From JASHPR01 sp963808705 (GTDB taxonomy: Bacteria > Actinomycetota > Actinomycetes > Streptosporangiales > Streptosporangiaceae), in NCBI GenBank assembly GCA_963808705.1, contig CAWEHB010000005.1, positions 310,001 to 374,000 on the forward strand: DNA of 64,000 bases. The letters run 5' to 3'. The first letter of the stretch is position 1. Every line of letters starts with the position of its first letter. The position numbers and the translations under genes are program-made. This document shows, one piece after another, positions 8,939 to 17,288 of this stretch. A model generated the notes under the pieces. That model was not told the DNA's origin. It searched no databases and was given only the letters and a program-made list of their open reading frames with translations.

Positions 8939-9625
8939 ATGACCGCCGAGTTCTTCGCGTTGGCGTTGCTGTCGGCGCTGAACCCGAAGCTGCTGGCCAT
9001 CGACCTGCTGCTGATCGAGAACCGGCGGCCGCGGGCGATGTTCTTGTGCCTGCTGCTCGGCGGCCTGACCGTGGCCCTGACGGTCGGCTGGCTGGACGTG
9101 CTCGTGTTCCACGCCGACGCCATCAATGCCCAGCGCTCGGTGAGCGCAGGCGTCGACCTGGCCCTCGGCCTGCTGCTGCTCGCCGCCGGCGCGTTGCTCG
9201 CCACCGGGCGCCTGCACGGTCGGCGCAAGATACCGGTCCCGGCCGGGGGCGAGCCGGGCGAGAAGCCGCAGAAGAAGGACGGCTGGGCGCAGCGGGTGCT
9301 GGCTGAGCCCCGGCTCGGGCTCGCCATGCTGGTCGGCGCGCTGATCGGCATCCCGGGCGCCAGCTACCTCACCGCGCTGCACATCCTGGTCACCGGCAAG
9401 TCCTCCACCGCGATCCAGGTCGTCGCCGTCGTCATCTTCGTCCTGATCGACTTCTTGCTGATCATCATCCCGTTCGCGTTCCTGGAGCTGCGGCCCGAGG
9501 CCACCAAGGCGCGGCTCAAGCACACCCAGGACTGGCTGCTGGGCCACGCCTTGCAGCTCATGGCCACCATCGCCCTGCTGCTGGGCGCCTACCTGGCCGT
9601 CAGCGGCCTGGTCCGGCTGAGCTGA
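8939..9625 (+). CDS. GAP-family (Sap-like) membrane protein
   Basis: An intact 228-residue member of the GAP/Sap family. Six hydrophobic segments are arranged in two sets of three, separated by a basic loop (residues ~95-118, RKIPVPAGGEPGEKPQKKDG). The first half opens with ALLSALNPKLLAIDLLL and the second with LAMLVGALIGIPGASYLTAL, the paired proline-containing turns typical of the family. It is an inner-membrane protein proposed to move a lipid or small molecule; the substrate is unknown. It gives the full-length reference for the frameshifted paralogue at 1292-1962 and the partial one at 1-346. Confidence 0.85.
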   Translation: MTAEFFALALLSALNPKLLAIDLLLIENRRPRAMFLCLLLGGLTVALTVGWLDVLVFHADAINAQRSVSAGVDLALGLLLLAAGALLATGRLHGRRKIPVPAGGEPGEKPQKKDGWAQRVLAEPRLGLAMLVGALIGIPGASYLTALHILVTGKSSTAIQVVAVVIFVLIDFLLIIIPFAFLELRPEATKARLKHTQDWLLGHALQLMATIALLLGAYLAVSGLVRLS

Positions 9626-9795
9626 CGGCCAGCCTGGCGTCGGTAACGCCTGTGGCCGACCCAGGGCGTCCCCGACAAGCTGGGCCCTCCGGGTATTTCA
9701 TTCTCAAAACGGCAGACGCACCCCTTGTGGCGTACGAGGGGCGAGGGCACATGGGCTCTATTCAGCGCCTGTCCGCGCAGGCGCCTCACGAAGCC

Positions 9796-9930
9796 GAGGT
9801 GGTGCTCCCCGTCCGCGACCACGGAACGGCCAACGCGCTGGCCCTGTGGTTCAGCGCCGAACTCGCGCCCGGCATCTCGCTCTCGGTGGGGCCCGGCGAT
9901 CCGCCGACGCACTGGGGGATGACCACGCCC
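9796..9930 (+). pseudogene. Fragment resembling the C-terminal barrel of a PRMT-like methyltransferase
   Basis: A stretch of about 45 codons reads EVVLPVRDHGTANALALWFS, then AELAPGISLSVGPGDPPTHWG. The WFxAELxPG...LS..P..PPTHW pattern resembles the C-terminal barrel of protein-arginine-methyltransferase-like proteins. No methyltransferase domain precedes it and the frame then runs into nonsense. It stops where an antisense ABC ATPase fragment begins, so both look cut at the same junction. Assigned by memory of the motif only. Confidence 0.4.
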
Positions 9931-9933
9931 CGC

Positions 9934-10005
9934 AACCCCCCGCACGGCCTGCACCGGGCCGAAGGACTTGCGCACGCCCCGCAGGTCGACGGCAAGCGGC
10001 AGCAC
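9934..10005 (-). pseudogene. N-terminal stub of an ABC transporter ATPase
   Basis: Twenty-four codons from ATG 10005 read VDLRGVRKSFGPVQAVRGV after a short leader, the typical first strand and A-loop of an ABC ATPase. The sequence then ends before Walker A and runs into the oppositely oriented methyltransferase-like fragment. It is too short to be functional. Confidence 0.5.
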
Positions 10006-10091
10006 GGCACCCCGCCAGCCGGGCAGGCTCCGCGTCGTCCCGGGCCATCGGAACTGTCACAGCGGCCGGCCTTGCCAGCAACCCGGGGTTC

Positions 10092-10220
10092 TTACGCCTC
10101 CCGGCGGCCCTTGCCGCGCCACCACCATGGGGCGAAAGAGCCCGTGCGCGCCTTGCGCAGTGCGGCGATCCCGACCGCCAGGAGCACGACAACTATCACG
10201 ATAATCAGCTCAATACTCAT
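10092..10220 (-). CDS. 42-residue single-span membrane protein
   Basis: A short frame with an ideal AGGAGG a few bases before ATG 10220. The peptide starts MSIELIIVIVVVLLAVGIAA (one membrane helix, residues ~4-21) and ends in a basic tail with a WWWR cluster (residues 32-35) and GKGRREA. Such tails usually face the cytoplasm or bind the membrane surface. Only the clean RBS, hydrophobic segment and basic tail support it; function is unknown. It lies amid gene fragments but is itself intact. Confidence 0.6.
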   Translation of the reverse strand: MSIELIIVIVVVLLAVGIAALRKARTGSFAPWWWRGKGRREA

Positions 10221-10454
10221 CCCGATACCTCCTGGCGCGGAACTGCTGGCCCGGCGGCGACGGGGAGGGAAAGAGCCAGCACCCGCTGACGTGTCCGGGT
10301 AGCGTTATCCGGCGTTTTCTCTGGGCGGCTAGATGGCGGATCGCCTCGGCGGGCTGATGCTGCGCGAAGGGAACTCAGCGCCGAGGCCAGAACCCCAGGG
10401 TCCGGAGGTTCAGTCACTTCAGCCAGCCTACTCCGGCAACACGTAACCGGCAAT

Positions 10455-10520
10455 AAAATTCTAGAATAATTGCGGAACTTACTCCGTGCGTAAGTTAATT
10501 CTGGAAATTAATTGCTAGTT
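10455..10520. promoter_or_regulatory. AT-rich island with nested inverted repeats
   Basis: A sharply AT-rich patch in otherwise very GC-rich DNA. It holds the palindrome TTCTAGAA, a 7-bp inverted repeat AACTTAC/GTAAGTT (10476-10482 and 10490-10496) and TTAATT/AATTAA (10495-10500 and 10506-10511). This looks like a promoter with regulator sites. The nearest start that could use it is the 42-residue membrane protein on the minus strand; on the plus side only fragments follow. Confidence 0.45.
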
Positions 10521-10596
10521 TTAGGTACCTGGCGTAGCGTGAGTCACAGCTTCGAGGCCCAGACGGACGCAGCGCACTCGAGGCTGAGCGGGCAGG

Positions 10597-10743
10597 TCAG
10601 CCCGGATCCCTTCCGGTCGGCGGAGCTACCGCCTTCCACCACAGCAGCTGCACCTCGCCGGGCAGCCCGGGATAGGCGAAGCGGTCGATGGCACCCAGGG
10701 TGCAGCCCATCTTCTGGTAGAAGCGGCAGGCGGCATGCTTGTG
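10597..10743 (-). pseudogene. C-terminal fragment of a GNAT acetyltransferase
   Basis: On the minus strand about 48 codons read HKHAACRFYQKMGCTLGAID, then RFAYPGLPGEVQLLWWK, ending at TGA 10597-10599. The ACRFYxKMGCxLGA pattern is the last helix and strand of GNAT N-acetyltransferases, where N-x-xACRFYEKxGF is typical. The acetyl-CoA-binding part is absent. The rest of 10744-11206 shows no convincing gene. Confidence 0.65.
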
Positions 10744-11206
10744 GAAGCGCGATCATGAATGATCATGCAACCCGGCTCGGTCTGGCAGGCGTGGACGGGA
10801 TCAAGCTGGAACAGCAGTTGGGCGCAACGTCGAAGGTTGCCATGAGCCTGGTCATCGTCGATGCGTCTGCGGGCGTCAGGGCGGGACAGGGACAAACGTC
10901 CCTGTGCAAGAGAGTCTTCCGGCACTGCTTTCAGTGGTTGCCGGGCCGCAGCCTGATGTTATGGCCTGTCGACCGCTCGGCCCCGGAGGGGCTTTGACGA
11001 TCGTGCCCCGGACGCTTGCGGCTGACCTTCCCCAGCTGGCGGCGGAAGCAGGCAAGCCGCGAACGGCGGCCGCCGGCCGCCTTCGCCGGGGAGGTCATGA
11101 TCAGCCAGGGCGGGCCGTGGCGATCGCCGGGCTGCGCCAGTCCGCCGGACACGGCCGGGTCGCATCCAGGCGGGATCGGTGACCTCGATGAACGCGGGAG
11201 GCCGTC

Positions 11207-12238
11207 ATGGGTAGAGCATCTCGAGACGCGATGCAGCGACCGATCTTCGTGGCCATTGGCGGCGACAGCGGCAGCGGCAAGTCGACGCTGACGGCAGGGT
11301 TCTACCGGATTTTCCCGCGTGATCAGATCACCAGCGTGTGCCTGGACGATTACCACGCGCTGGACCGGCGGGAACGCAACCTGATCGGGATCACGGCGCT
11401 GAACCCTCGCGCCAACAACTTCGCCCTGATGGAGAACCAGCTGCTCGCGCTCAAGCGCGGGAATCCCATCATGAAACCGGTCTACGACCACTCCGATGGC
11501 ACCTTCGGGCCGCCGGAGGAGATCCAGCCGAGAGAGGTGGTCATCGTCCAGGGGTTGCATCCGTTCCTCGTGCCGGGCCTGCGCGGCCTGTTCGACCTCA
11601 ACGTCTGGCTTGACCCGGAGACCGAGCTCAAGCACAAGTGGAAGGTGCAGCGGGACGTGGCCAAGCGTGGCTACACCCCGGAACAGGTCTACGCGGAGAT
11701 CGCGGCACGGAAACCGGACGTGGCCGCTCACATTGCCCCGCAGCGCCGTTTCGCGGACCTCATCGTCCGTTTCTGCCGGCCCGAGGGGGACGGGTCCGGC
11801 GGCGACGAGCACCTGAACGTGCGGATCGTCGAGCGGGCCACGCTGCCGCGCCTGAACCTGGAGGGCATCCTTCGCGAGCCTTGCACGGGATTCCGCATTA
11901 CGCCGGGGCAAGACGCGGACGAGACCGTCCTGGAGATCGACGGGGCCATCGATCCCGGCACCGTACGGCAGTTGGAGAACCGGATCTGGGAACACATGGA
12001 CGCCCGTCATCAACACCTGCGGCACCTTTCGCCGCAGCAGTTCGGCGACTTTACCGATGGCGTGATGCGCAAGCACCACAGCGACCCGCTGGCGCTCGTC
12101 CAGCTCTTGCTGGTGCACAGGATCCTGAGCGCCCGCAAGTCCATGCTGCTGAAGGTGCCGCTCAGCGTTCACGAAGAGATGATGATCCACGCCCAGGAGC
12201 TGCGAGGAGAGGCCTTCCATGACCACCAGCATGTCTGA
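11207..12238 (+). CDS. prkB: Phosphoribulokinase
   Basis: A 343-residue kinase that phosphorylates ribulose 5-phosphate to ribulose 1,5-bisphosphate, the substrate of RuBisCO. The P-loop IGGDSGSGKST spans residues 17-27; SVCLDDYHALDR follows, with the acidic residues of the PRK active site; VVIVQGLHPFL marks the second nucleotide-binding strand. Length fits the longer PRK class. GGGAGG precedes ATG 11207; an in-frame ATG at 11231 is an alternative start. Its last 20 bases overlap the start of cbbL, so the genes are translationally coupled. The close pairing with cbbL and cbbS shows a Calvin-cycle role. No cbbR-type regulator is adjacent. Confidence 0.93.
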   Translation: MGRASRDAMQRPIFVAIGGDSGSGKSTLTAGFYRIFPRDQITSVCLDDYHALDRRERNLIGITALNPRANNFALMENQLLALKRGNPIMKPVYDHSDGTFGPPEEIQPREVVIVQGLHPFLVPGLRGLFDLNVWLDPETELKHKWKVQRDVAKRGYTPEQVYAEIAARKPDVAAHIAPQRRFADLIVRFCRPEGDGSGGDEHLNVRIVERATLPRLNLEGILREPCTGFRITPGQDADETVLEIDGAIDPGTVRQLENRIWEHMDARHQHLRHLSPQQFGDFTDGVMRKHHSDPLALVQLLLVHRILSARKSMLLKVPLSVHEEMMIHAQELRGEAFHDHQHV

Positions 12239-13703
12239 CCCCGAGGCCGTCCGCGTGCAGGACGCCTACCAGCCGGGAGTGCACGAGTATCGCGACGCCT
12301 ACTACGAGCCCGGCTACGCTCCGGCTGACACCGACATCCTGGCCGCGTTCCGGGTAACTCCGCAGCCGGGGGTGCCGCCGGATGAGGCGGCGGCGGCGGT
12401 CGCCGCCGAATCATCGACGGGCACCTGGACCACGGTGTGGTCCGACCTGCTCACCGACCTGGATCGGTACCGGGCCCGCTGCTACCAGATCGAGCCGGTG
12501 CCGGGGCAGCCGGATGAGCTGATCGCCTACATCGCCTACCCCCTCGACCTGTTCGAAGAGGGCTCGATCGTCAACCTGCTGTCCTCCATCGTCGGCAACG
12601 TCTTCGGCTTCAAGGCGCTGCGGGCACTGCGGCTGGAGGATCTGCGCCTCCCGGTCGCTTACCTGAAGACATTTCCCGGCCCGCCGCACGGCATCGCGGT
12701 GGAGCGCGACAAGCTCGACAAGTACGGCCGGCCGCTGCTGGGCGGCACGATCAAGCCGAAGATCGGGCTGTCGGCTCGCAACTACGGCCGCTCGGTCTAC
12801 GAGCTGCTGCGCGGCGGCCTGGACTTCACCAAGGACGACGAGAACGTCAACTCCCAGCCCGTCATGCGCTGGCGCGACCGCTTCGAGTTCACCATGGAAG
12901 CCGTGCGGAAGGCAGAGAACGAGACCGGCGAGCGCAAGGGACACTACCTGAACGTAACGGCCGGGACCATGGAGGATGTCTACCAGCGGGCCGAGTTCGC
13001 CAGAGAACTGGGCGCGCCGATCATCATGTCCGACTTCTTCACCATGGGCTTCACCGCACACACCTCGCTGTCGCGCTGGTGCCGGGACAACGGCGTGCTG
13101 CTGCACTGCCACCGGGCCATGCACGCGGTGGTCGACCGGCAGCGCAACCACGGCGTCCACTGGCGGGTGATAGCCAAGTGGCTGCGGATGGCCGGCGGTG
13201 ATCAGCTGCACAACGGGACCGTGGTCGGCAAGCTCGAGGGAGACCGCACCGCCACCATGGCGATCAACGACCTGCTGCGGGAAGACTTCATCCCCGCGGA
13301 TAAGAGCCGGGGCATCTACTTCGACCAGGCCTGGGCATCGATGCCCGCGGTCTTCCCGGTGGCGTCCGGCGGCATTCACGCCTGGCACATGCCAGAACTG
13401 GTTGACATCTTCGGCACCGACTGCGTGCTCCAGTTCGGCGGCGGAACCCAGGGACATCCGGAGGGCAACAGGGCGGGCGCCACGGCGGTCCGGGTCGCCC
13501 TGGAAGCGGTGGTCCGGGCCCGCGGCGAAGGCCGGGACCTTGCCGCGGAGGGCCCGGAGATCCTGGCCGCGGCGGCACGGCAGTCACCGGAGCTCCGGGA
13601 CGCGCTGGTGCTGTGGAAGGAGGCCAGGTTCGATTTCGACGAAGCCGATCGCCTCGACCTGGCCGGCGCCGGATCGTCACCGGAACGGAGGGCGGCCCGA
13701 TGA
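12219..13703 (+). CDS. cbbL: RuBisCO large subunit (form I-like)
   Basis: A 494-residue large chain that carboxylates ribulose bisphosphate. All key residues are present (spinach numbers in brackets): Lys179 (K175) and Lys181 (K177) in GGTIKPKIGLS, carbamylated Lys205 (K201) with Asp207 and Glu208 in DFTKDDEN, His298 (H294) in HCHRAMHAV, His331 (H327) in GGDQLHNGT, and loop-6 Lys338 (K334) in VVGKLEG. One departure is GGDQLH where most enzymes have GGDHIH. Presence of a small subunit and the RDKLDKYGRPLLGGTIKPK block indicate a true form I enzyme, not a RuBisCO-like protein. GAGGAGAGG lies before ATG 12219, inside the end of prkB; ATG 12231 is an alternative. The stop overlaps cbbS by ATGA. 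Confidence 0.95.
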   Translation: MTTSMSDPEAVRVQDAYQPGVHEYRDAYYEPGYAPADTDILAAFRVTPQPGVPPDEAAAAVAAESSTGTWTTVWSDLLTDLDRYRARCYQIEPVPGQPDELIAYIAYPLDLFEEGSIVNLLSSIVGNVFGFKALRALRLEDLRLPVAYLKTFPGPPHGIAVERDKLDKYGRPLLGGTIKPKIGLSARNYGRSVYELLRGGLDFTKDDENVNSQPVMRWRDRFEFTMEAVRKAENETGERKGHYLNVTAGTMEDVYQRAEFARELGAPIIMSDFFTMGFTAHTSLSRWCRDNGVLLHCHRAMHAVVDRQRNHGVHWRVIAKWLRMAGGDQLHNGTVVGKLEGDRTATMAINDLLREDFIPADKSRGIYFDQAWASMPAVFPVASGGIHAWHMPELVDIFGTDCVLQFGGGTQGHPEGNRAGATAVRVALEAVVRARGEGRDLAAEGPEILAAAARQSPELRDALVLWKEARFDFDEADRLDLAGAGSSPERRAAR

Positions 13704-14002
13704 GCTCCTTTCTCGCCCGGCTGGACGAACACCAGCTGGCCAAGCAGATCCAGTACCTGCTGAACGAGGGCCTCGTTCCGGCAATCGAGTACGTGCGCCA
13801 GCCCGATCCGCACGATCATTACTGGAGCATGTGGAAGCTTCCGCTGTTCCAGGTCCGGGCCGTCGAGGACGTGCTGACCGAGATCCACGCCTGCAAGGCA
13901 GCCCACCCGGACTACTTCATCAAGCTGATCGGCTACGACCGCCAGCGACAGACCCAAGCGGTCAGCCTGGTAGTGCACCAGCCCCCGCAAGACAGCGCGT
14001 GA
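13700..14002 (+). CDS. cbbS: RuBisCO small subunit
   Basis: A 100-residue small chain that completes the L8S8 form I enzyme. It contains QIQYLLNEGLVPAIEYV and the diagnostic HYWSMWKLPLF segment, then DVLTEIHACKAAHPDYFIKL and GYDRQRQTQAVSLVVH. It starts at the ATG in an ATGA overlap with the cbbL stop. The N-terminus is short: usual bacterial subunits have about ten residues before the DEQIxKQ helix and some have C-terminal extensions, both missing here. No cbbX activase gene follows; the next gene downstream is in the opposite direction. Confidence 0.93.
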   Translation: MSSFLARLDEHQLAKQIQYLLNEGLVPAIEYVRQPDPHDHYWSMWKLPLFQVRAVEDVLTEIHACKAAHPDYFIKLIGYDRQRQTQAVSLVVHQPPQDSA

Positions 14003-14290
14003 AGTGCCGAACTCTCCCCGCAGTCCTGGCCGTTGGCCCAGAACTGGACATCTGCGCCCGGCCACCCGCCGGCTGGCACAGTAGTCAGCCGCGAGTAATC
14101 GGCGTGCCCTGTATAGGGCGGGCGGGATGTGTGGTGTGGTGCCGTTCTGAGCGTTGACTGGGGCGGGACCGGGTCTGCCGGGCCCGGGCGGTGCGATTGA
14201 CGGTCTGGTCGGCTGGGCGCGGCCGGGCCGGCCCGGCGTCGGAGGGTTCCTGTGGTGTGTGGGATGGCGAGGCCATGGCCCTTCCCTGAG

Positions 14291-14750
14291 CTAAGTGGCC
14301 GGGCCGATGAGTTCCTGGACGACCCACTGTGCCACGTCGGCCGGGTACGGGGGGGGACAGGCTCAAGACGACGTGCGCGAAGCCGGCGCCGATCGCCCCG
14401 CGGATCGCGTCCCTGGTGGCGGCGGGCCGGTCGTAGGAGACCGGCAGGATGATCGAGCGGGTGATCGAAGCGGGCTCGCGGCCGCTCTCGGCGCAGAGGC
14501 GGTCGAGCAGCGCGCTGCGGCGGACGGCGTCGTCGAGGTCGCCGCCCGGCATGTTCCACACGTCGGCGTGCTGGGCGACCACGCGCAACGTCTCGAGCGA
14601 GCGGCCGCCGATCAGGATCGGCGGATGGGGACGCTGAAGTGGCTTGGGGTTGCACCATGCCCCGGTGAGCTGGTGGTAGGCGCCGTCGAAGTCGAACGGC
14701 TCGTCCTCGGCCCACAATCGCCGGATGATCGTGCACGCTTCGCGCCCGGC
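14291..14750 (-). pseudogene. C-terminal half of an LLM-class (F420-type) oxidoreductase
   Basis: On the minus strand the frame reads EACTIIRRLWAEDEPFDFDG, then YHQLTGAWCNPKP, RPHPPILIGGRSLETLRVVA and QHADVWNMPGGDLDD. This is the second half of luciferase-like flavin/F420 oxidoreductases. The N-terminal half is missing: the sequence is joined in frame-shifted fashion to an amidase fragment near 14750. Near the 3' end a run of eight G (14349-14356 on the plus strand) shifts the frame; with one base fewer the tail reads LSPPYPADVAQWVVQELIGP and stops at TAG 14291-14293. The gene cannot be functional. Confidence 0.75.
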
Positions 14751-15759
14751 CGGCCCGCCGGTATGCGGCGTTGCGCGGCTCGATCTCCTCATCTCCGATC
14801 GGGTGCCCAAGCAGCCTCTCGAAGGCCTGGAATGTCGCTTCGGCGTCGGCCGCGACGAGCGTGTCGAAGTGCCCGGTGAACTCCGGCTCGAACATGGCCG
14901 CGGGCGCGGACTGCTCGACGTGGTGGCCGAGCGATTCCAGCAGCCGCGCCGCCCCGGCGACCGCGGCACGGCACTGCGGGTCATCCACAAAACCCTCCGC
15001 GTCCGGCCGGTCCGGCACCCCGATCCGGAGCCGGCCCGGATCGGCGCCGGCCTCGCGCGCCAGCGGGCGCGGCAGCGGCGGCGCGTAGTACGGCTCGCCG
15101 GGCATGCGCTTGCTGATCACGTCGAGCACACCGACCGCGTCGCGCACGGTCCGGGTGACCGCCCCGTTGATCGCGCCGCCGGCCCAGGCCTCGCCGATCA
15201 GCGGGCCCGACCAGCCCGCACTCACTCGCCGGGATGCGGATGGAGCCGCGCCGTCGGTGGCGTGCGCCACCGGCACCAGGCCGGCCGCCACCGCGGCGGC
15301 TGACCCCCCGGACGAGCCGCTGGCCGAGTGACCGGGATCCCGCGGGTTGCGCGCCGGGGGGATGCTTCGCGGCTCGGTGGTCGCCGAGGTGGCGAGCTCG
15401 GCCATGTTGGTGCGGCCGAGCGGGATGAAGCCGGCGGCCCGGAACTGTTCTGCGAGGTAGGAGGTGGCCGGCCAGGCCATCTCACGCAGCGGCCCCAGGC
15501 CGAACGCGGTGGGCTCACCCGCGACCGTGCAGGCCACGTCCTTGTACAGGATCGGGATGCCGCGGAACGGGCCGTCGGGCAGGTCGCCGTCGGCCTGCAG
15601 CCGCGCCGCCTCGAACCGGGTCCGGATCACGGCATCCAGCCGCGGGTTGACCGCTTCAATCCGGGCGATGGCAGCCTCGGCCAGCTCCTTGGGGCTCACC
15701 TCGCCGCGGCGCACTAGATCAGCTTGTGCGGTGGCATCCAGCCATGTCGTCTCGGCCAT
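14751..15759 (-). pseudogene. Amidase-signature-family remnant
   Basis: It begins MAETTWLDATAQADLVRRGE, a normal amidase N-terminus, and contains PILYKDVACTVAG (catalytic Lys region) and GHSASGSSGGSAAAVAAGLV, the Ser/Gly-rich amidase signature. Next to the cis-Ser/Ser site the expected DGGGSIRIPASxCGLVG is out of frame (readable in another frame around 15210-15260), and about ten residues are missing before GPLIGEAWAGGA. The C-terminus is lost at a junction with an LLM-oxidoreductase fragment. The ATG at 15759 is fused to a flavoprotein N-terminus, so the translated frame is a three-part chimera. Confidence 0.75.
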
Positions 15760-15825
15760 GCCGCCCGCGGCCCCGCCGCCGACCGCGACGACGTCGTACT
15801 CGGTGTTCCTGGTCACGGCGGTCAT
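15760..15825 (-). pseudogene. N-terminal stub of an FAD-dependent oxidoreductase
   Basis: The first 22 codons, MTAVTRNTEYDVVAVGGGAA plus GG, match the first strand and glycine-rich dinucleotide loop of pyridine-nucleotide-disulfide-type oxidoreductases, then switch abruptly into an amidase start. The ATG overlaps the stop of the upstream berberine-bridge-type oxidase (ATGA), so this was probably the second gene of that operon before a deletion removed the rest. Confidence 0.6.
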
Positions 15826-17249
15826 CCGTCCTGGGCGGGGCGGATGTTCTGGTTGAAGCGGAACCGGTTGCCGGGATCGTAGTGCGCCTTAACGGCGGCT
15901 AGCCTCGCGTAGGTCTCCGCCGGGTAGGACGCGCGTACCTTGTCCTCGTCCCCCTCGCCGGTGAAGTTGACATACATCTGGCCTGCCCCGAACCTGGCCA
16001 TCGAGTCCCGCGTACCGCGGGCCCACGCGCGGTTGGCCTCGAAACCCTCCGCCGTGGGTGTGCGCGCGATGCAGTTGATGAGATACGGCGGCTGCCGCTG
16101 GCTGAACGCCGTCGCGCCGGGCGCCGTCCGCGCCATCGCCCCGCCGAGTTGATGGACATGCAGTTCGCAGGTGGCCGGGAGCCCTGCGGAGCGCCGGTGG
16201 GCATCGGCGAACGTCTCGACGGCTGGGTCGGGAAGCTCATCGAGGAAGGCCGAGGTGAAGTAATTCGCCGCGCCCGCTGCATACAGCGGATCGACGAGTT
16301 GCTGCAGCGCGACGTACGGGATCGGGCCGAGCAGGTCGACCAGGGGGGTGCCCAGGGCCCGCAGCGGCCGGACGACTTCCTCGCCCTCCTCCAGGGGGCC
16401 GGCCCAGCACACGGATAGGATGACGACCTTCGTGCCGTGCAGGTCCTCCGGCAGGAACGGCGCGGCAGGGGCGGTCGTCAGGTCGACCAGCGTGGTGAGC
16501 TCGTCGGGGGCACCGGCCACCGCGTCCCGCCAGCTGGCCAGCACCTGGGCCGCGTGCTGTCCGGGGTAGAAGACGGCACCGCCCAGGACGGCGGGTCCGA
16601 CCGGATGCAACGCGAGCTCCAGCTCGGTGACCACGCCGAAGTTCCCGCCGCCACCCCTCAGTGCCCAGAACAGGTCGGCGTTCTGGTCTTCGCTGGCACG
16701 CACCAGCTCACCTTCGGCGGTCACCATCTCGGCGGACAGCAGGTTGTCGCAAGTCAATCCGTACTTGCGGACGAGATGCCCGATGCCGCCGCCCAGCGTG
16801 AACCCGCCGATCCCGGTCGAGGAAACCAGGCCGCCCGTGGTGGCCAGGCCGTGCGCCTGGGTCTCGTGGTCGAATCGCCGCCAGGTCGTGCCGCCCTGCG
16901 CGAGTGCCCGCCGGTTGCGCGGGTCCACGCGCACCGCCGCCATCGCCGAAAGATCGAGCACGACACCGCCGTCGCAGGTGGAGAACCCGGCAACGCTGTG
17001 CGCCCCGCCGCGGATCGCCACCGGCAGCCCTTCACTGCAGGCGAACTGGACCCCGCTGATGACGTCGGCGACTCCGGAACAGCGCAGAACAAGCGCGGGA
17101 TGCATGTCGATCGCGCCGTTCCAGATCCTCCGGGCGTTCTCGTAGCCGGAGTCACCCGGGCAGATCACCGAGCCGAGCATCCGCGTCCGGAGTTCGGCCA
17201 GCGTCGCCTCACCCAGGACGCGCGGGCTTTCCGATGTCATCGCCTCCAT
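15822..17249 (-). CDS. FAD-linked oxidase, berberine-bridge / 6-hydroxynicotine-oxidase type
   Basis: A 475-residue secondary-alcohol or heterocycle oxidase with a covalent flavin. The FAD-binding (PCMH) domain covers residues ~45-220. VAIRGGAHSVAG holds His84, the likely 8-alpha-histidyl FAD ligand. In GLVSSTGIGGFTLGGGIGHL the position that carries the second (cysteinyl) flavin bond in plant enzymes is not Cys, so a single covalent link is expected. The C-terminal BBE element ends YDPGNRFRFNQNIRP. GGGAGG sits seven bases before ATG 17249. It is cytosolic with no signal peptide; the substrate is unknown. It is transcribed after the AfsR-like regulator, and its own downstream partner is deleted. 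Confidence 0.9.
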   Translation of the reverse strand: MEAMTSESPRVLGEATLAELRTRMLGSVICPGDSGYENARRIWNGAIDMHPALVLRCSGVADVISGVQFACSEGLPVAIRGGAHSVAGFSTCDGGVVLDLSAMAAVRVDPRNRRALAQGGTTWRRFDHETQAHGLATTGGLVSSTGIGGFTLGGGIGHLVRKYGLTCDNLLSAEMVTAEGELVRASEDQNADLFWALRGGGGNFGVVTELELALHPVGPAVLGGAVFYPGQHAAQVLASWRDAVAGAPDELTTLVDLTTAPAAPFLPEDLHGTKVVILSVCWAGPLEEGEEVVRPLRALGTPLVDLLGPIPYVALQQLVDPLYAAGAANYFTSAFLDELPDPAVETFADAHRRSAGLPATCELHVHQLGGAMARTAPGATAFSQRQPPYLINCIARTPTAEGFEANRAWARGTRDSMARFGAGQMYVNFTGEGDEDKVRASYPAETYARLAAVKAHYDPGNRFRFNQNIRPAQDG

Positions 17250-17288
17250 GTCCGTTACCTCCCAGGGTAAGAAGCCGACGACCGGAAT

